Shown here: positions 62,602 to 64,000 of the stretch, piece by piece
Numbering within the stretch: the first letter of the stretch is position 1
How the letters are laid out: every line of letters starts with the position of its first letter
Source: Hyphomonas polymorpha PS728
Lineage (GTDB): Bacteria > Pseudomonadota > Alphaproteobacteria > Caulobacterales > Hyphomonadaceae
Assembly (NCBI RefSeq): GCF_000685315.1
Contig: NZ_ARYM01000014.1
Location: 1-64,000, forward strand
Reading direction: 5' to 3'
DNA length: 64,000 bases
Position numbers and translations under genes: made by a program
The notes under the pieces: generated by a model
The model's database searches: none
What the model saw: only the letters and a program-made list of their open reading frames with translations
Told to the model about the DNA's origin: nothing

Positions 62602-63282
62602 ATGAAAACACTTCTCGCCAGCTGCGCCGCCGTTGCCCTTATGGCTTCGCCAGCCTTCGCCCAATCCACCATTGATCCGCAGGTTCCGGATTCTATCCCG
62701 GCAGACCCCACGATGCCGGAAGCGTCCGACCCGATGTCGGAATTTGAGCCGCAGACGGAAGCTCTGCCTGAAGAACTTCCGCCGGAGCCGGACATGGCTG
62801 AAGAAGTCCCGCCCGTGACGCCGGATGCCGAGCCGACCATGCAGGCGGATGTTCCGCAGGAAGACGATCAAAACTATGCCGATTTCGACAGTGAGCCGGT
62901 CGTGACGGCTGAAATTGGCGACGCTGATGTCTCGCTGGAAGCATCGGTGGATGAAGCAGAGCTTCCGGAAGACTATTCGACCGACGATCTCAACTCCGTG
63001 ATGCTGGCCAAGGTCAACGACGTGAGCACCGAAATTGAGGCGCTGGACGCAGAAGCCGATGTTTGGGTGACGGCTGACGGTTCGGCTGTTGATCCGGCCT
63101 ACGCTCCGGAAGGTCAGGGCGACATGGACTACACGGCTGAAGAAGACAGCTTCGTGACGCCGGAAGCCGGTACCTCGCTGGAAACGGAAACCTACGAGTC
63201 CGAAACCTACATGACCCCGGAAAACGACATGATGATGGAAGATGAAACGTCCATCGAAGATCCGGCTGCTACCGACTACTGA
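62602..63282 (+). CDS. very acidic secreted protein, unknown
   Basis: A 226-residue protein with a 20-residue signal peptide (cleavage predicted after SPAFA). The mature part has almost no basic residues and is built of Asp, Glu, Pro, Ala and Thr, with repeated short acidic-Met/Tyr units near the C-terminus (around ETETYESETY and NDMMMEDET). No Cys remains after cleavage. It is probably disordered and could bind cations such as calcium. GGAG 8 bases upstream sets the start at 62602. It is followed by a strong terminator, so it is transcribed alone. Confidence 0.75.
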   Translation: MKTLLASCAAVALMASPAFAQSTIDPQVPDSIPADPTMPEASDPMSEFEPQTEALPEELPPEPDMAEEVPPVTPDAEPTMQADVPQEDDQNYADFDSEPVVTAEIGDADVSLEASVDEAELPEDYSTDDLNSVMLAKVNDVSTEIEALDAEADVWVTADGSAVDPAYAPEGQGDMDYTAEEDSFVTPEAGTSLETETYESETYMTPENDMMMEDETSIEDPAATDY

Positions 63283-63305
63283 TAGTCGTTGAAGTTGGAT
63301 TGAAG

Positions 63306-63336
63306 AAAGGCCGGCTCGTCAGAGCCGGCCTTTTTT
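63306..63336 (+). terminator. intrinsic terminator of the acidic protein gene
   Basis: An AAAGGCCGGCTC / GAGCCGGCCTTT stem with a GTCA loop runs into TTTTTT. It lies 24 bases after the stop codon and may also end the convergent anti-sigma-like gene. Confidence 0.92.
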
Positions 63337-63355
63337 GTTCGCAGTCGCTGAAGGC

Positions 63356-63703
63356 TCACGTCCGCTCAGTCATCGACACTGCCGCCATGGACAGCGCCGC
63401 GCCGAGGATAACCGCCAGCCACATGGGATTGCTGGCCGCCGCCTGGCTGATCTCCGTCCGGGCAAGGGCGAGGGCGGAAGTCACGGTATGATCCACCCCC
63501 ACAAAGGCCGAGAGCAGCTCTGGCAGTTGCAGCAAGGCAATCACCGCGCCCACAAAACCGAACGCGCCAACGGTCAGCCGGCGGATCATCGCCTGGCGGC
63601 GAATGCCCTTCATAACACCGGCAGTAAACGGCGCTGCTTCCAGCTGCGCGTCTTCGGCGGCAAACAGGCGGGCGAGGTCGCCATAGTTTTCTTCGTCACG
63701 CAT
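63356..63703 (-). CDS. small membrane protein, probable anti-sigma factor
   Basis: A 115-residue protein with a cytoplasmic N-terminal part, a membrane helix near residues 45-65 and another near 90-110. It lies directly after an ECF sigma factor gene in the same direction (13 bases), the usual place of an anti-sigma factor. I see no zinc-binding HxxxCxxC motif, so the class is not clear. GGAG 8 bases upstream supports the start at 63703 over 63709. Confidence 0.6.
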   Translation of the reverse strand: MRDEENYGDLARLFAAEDAQLEAAPFTAGVMKGIRRQAMIRRLTVGAFGFVGAVIALLQLPELLSAFVGVDHTVTSALALARTEISQAAASNPMWLAVILGAALSMAAVSMTERT

Positions 63704-63716
63704 CGTCATCACTCCA

Positions 63717-64000
63717 TTATGCCACATCGGCACTGGCAAGGCACGTCCGCAGTTGGGCAACGCCTCGCAAAACATGGGACTTCACGGTGCCAAGCGGCCA
63801 ACCGGTGGCTTCGGCCGCTTCGCGATGGGAAAGCCCGGCGGCAACACACAGCACCACACACACCCTCTGGGCTTCGGTCAGGCTGTCGAGAGCCCGGGCA
63901 AGATCCATGCGGTTTTCCGCTTCATTGGCAGACCGCTCGAATGGCCGGTCAAACGGGATGATCTCCGCGGTCTCGTCAAACTCGATCTCGATCTTCTGGC
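63717..64000 (-). CDS. ECF-type RNA polymerase sigma factor (truncated by window end)
   Basis: The last 94 or so codons of a sigma factor whose start lies beyond the window. Region 4 is complete: ALDSLTEAQRVCVVLCVAAGLSHREAAEATGWPLGTVKSHVLRG, with the second helix-turn-helix that reads the -35 element. Region 2 is not in the window. The coupled downstream gene is probably its anti-sigma factor. Confidence 0.88.
   Translation of the reverse strand, partial: QKIEIEFDETAEIIPFDRPFERSANEAENRMDLARALDSLTEAQRVCVVLCVAAGLSHREAAEATGWPLGTVKSHVLRGVAQLRTCLASADVA

Noticed and set aside
1-64000. CRISPR array, prophage structural genes, rRNA operon or replication origin
   Set aside because: I saw no regularly spaced repeats, phage structural genes, rRNA sequence or DnaA-box clusters in the window.

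Overview
The window reads as a chromosome segment of a GC-rich alphaproteobacterium, most likely of the Hyphomonadaceae/Caulobacterales type. I infer this from the content: a C4-pathway hemA, a MucR-type regulator, DUF2336, UPF0262, a RibBX-type riboflavin gene, hslVU, the dgt/SPOR/nagZ/scpA/scpB array, a CYP153 P450 and TonB receptors. The species assignment is inference only. Genes are dense, often overlap by 4 bases, and occur on both strands.

Layout. (1) 1-1939: the right edge of an AT-richer genomic island (Shedu-type defence nuclease, an unknown gene, an AlpA-like regulator) abutting the 3' end of a tRNA-Leu(TAG). (2) 2169-13943: an envelope-glycan block. It has three polytopic GT-C-like glycosyltransferases, a tight five-gene operon (MBOAT, SGNH protein, acyl carrier protein, ANL ligase, SDR) that copies the logic of the Gram-positive Dlt system, and a HAD-UbiA fusion with a GtrA protein. 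(3) 14440-23000: trigger factor, DUF2336, a degenerate EAL protein, Nudix, Hpt, NAD kinase, class II aldolase, hemA, mucR. (4) 23130-28237: glyA-nrdR-ribD(reductase only)-ribE-ribBX-ribH-nusB operon. (5) 28238-35829: repeat-rich spacer, epoxide hydrolase, erpA, dgt, SPOR, nagZ, scpA, scpB, Sfp-type phosphopantetheinyl transferase. (6) 35839-45640: DUF1287, nitroreductase, CYP153, DUF2244, nth, S41 peptidase lipoprotein, ATP-grasp, adenosine kinase, HxlR, a baeRF-like protein. (7) 45727-53064: hslU-hslV, then divergently a Pho-box-controlled pstC-pstA-pstB-phoU-phoB operon. (8) 53141-63282: FecA-like receptor, hisD-UPF0262, an accessory insert (epimerase, LysR, LytTR, frameshifted acyltransferase), infA-maf, and a very acidic secreted protein. 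(9) The end: an anti-sigma-like protein and a truncated ECF sigma factor.

The most interesting candidate system is the 2-14 kb block. A polyprenyl-phosphate sugar donor pathway (UbiA/HAD, GtrA) and membrane glycosyltransferases lie beside a carrier-protein-dependent acylation cassette. The simplest model is that a glycan is built at the inner membrane and then decorated with a small acyl group, possibly a 3-hydroxyacyl because a FabG-like reductase is in the operon. The Sfp-type transferase at 35125 could activate the carrier protein. This model is inference from gene families and layout.
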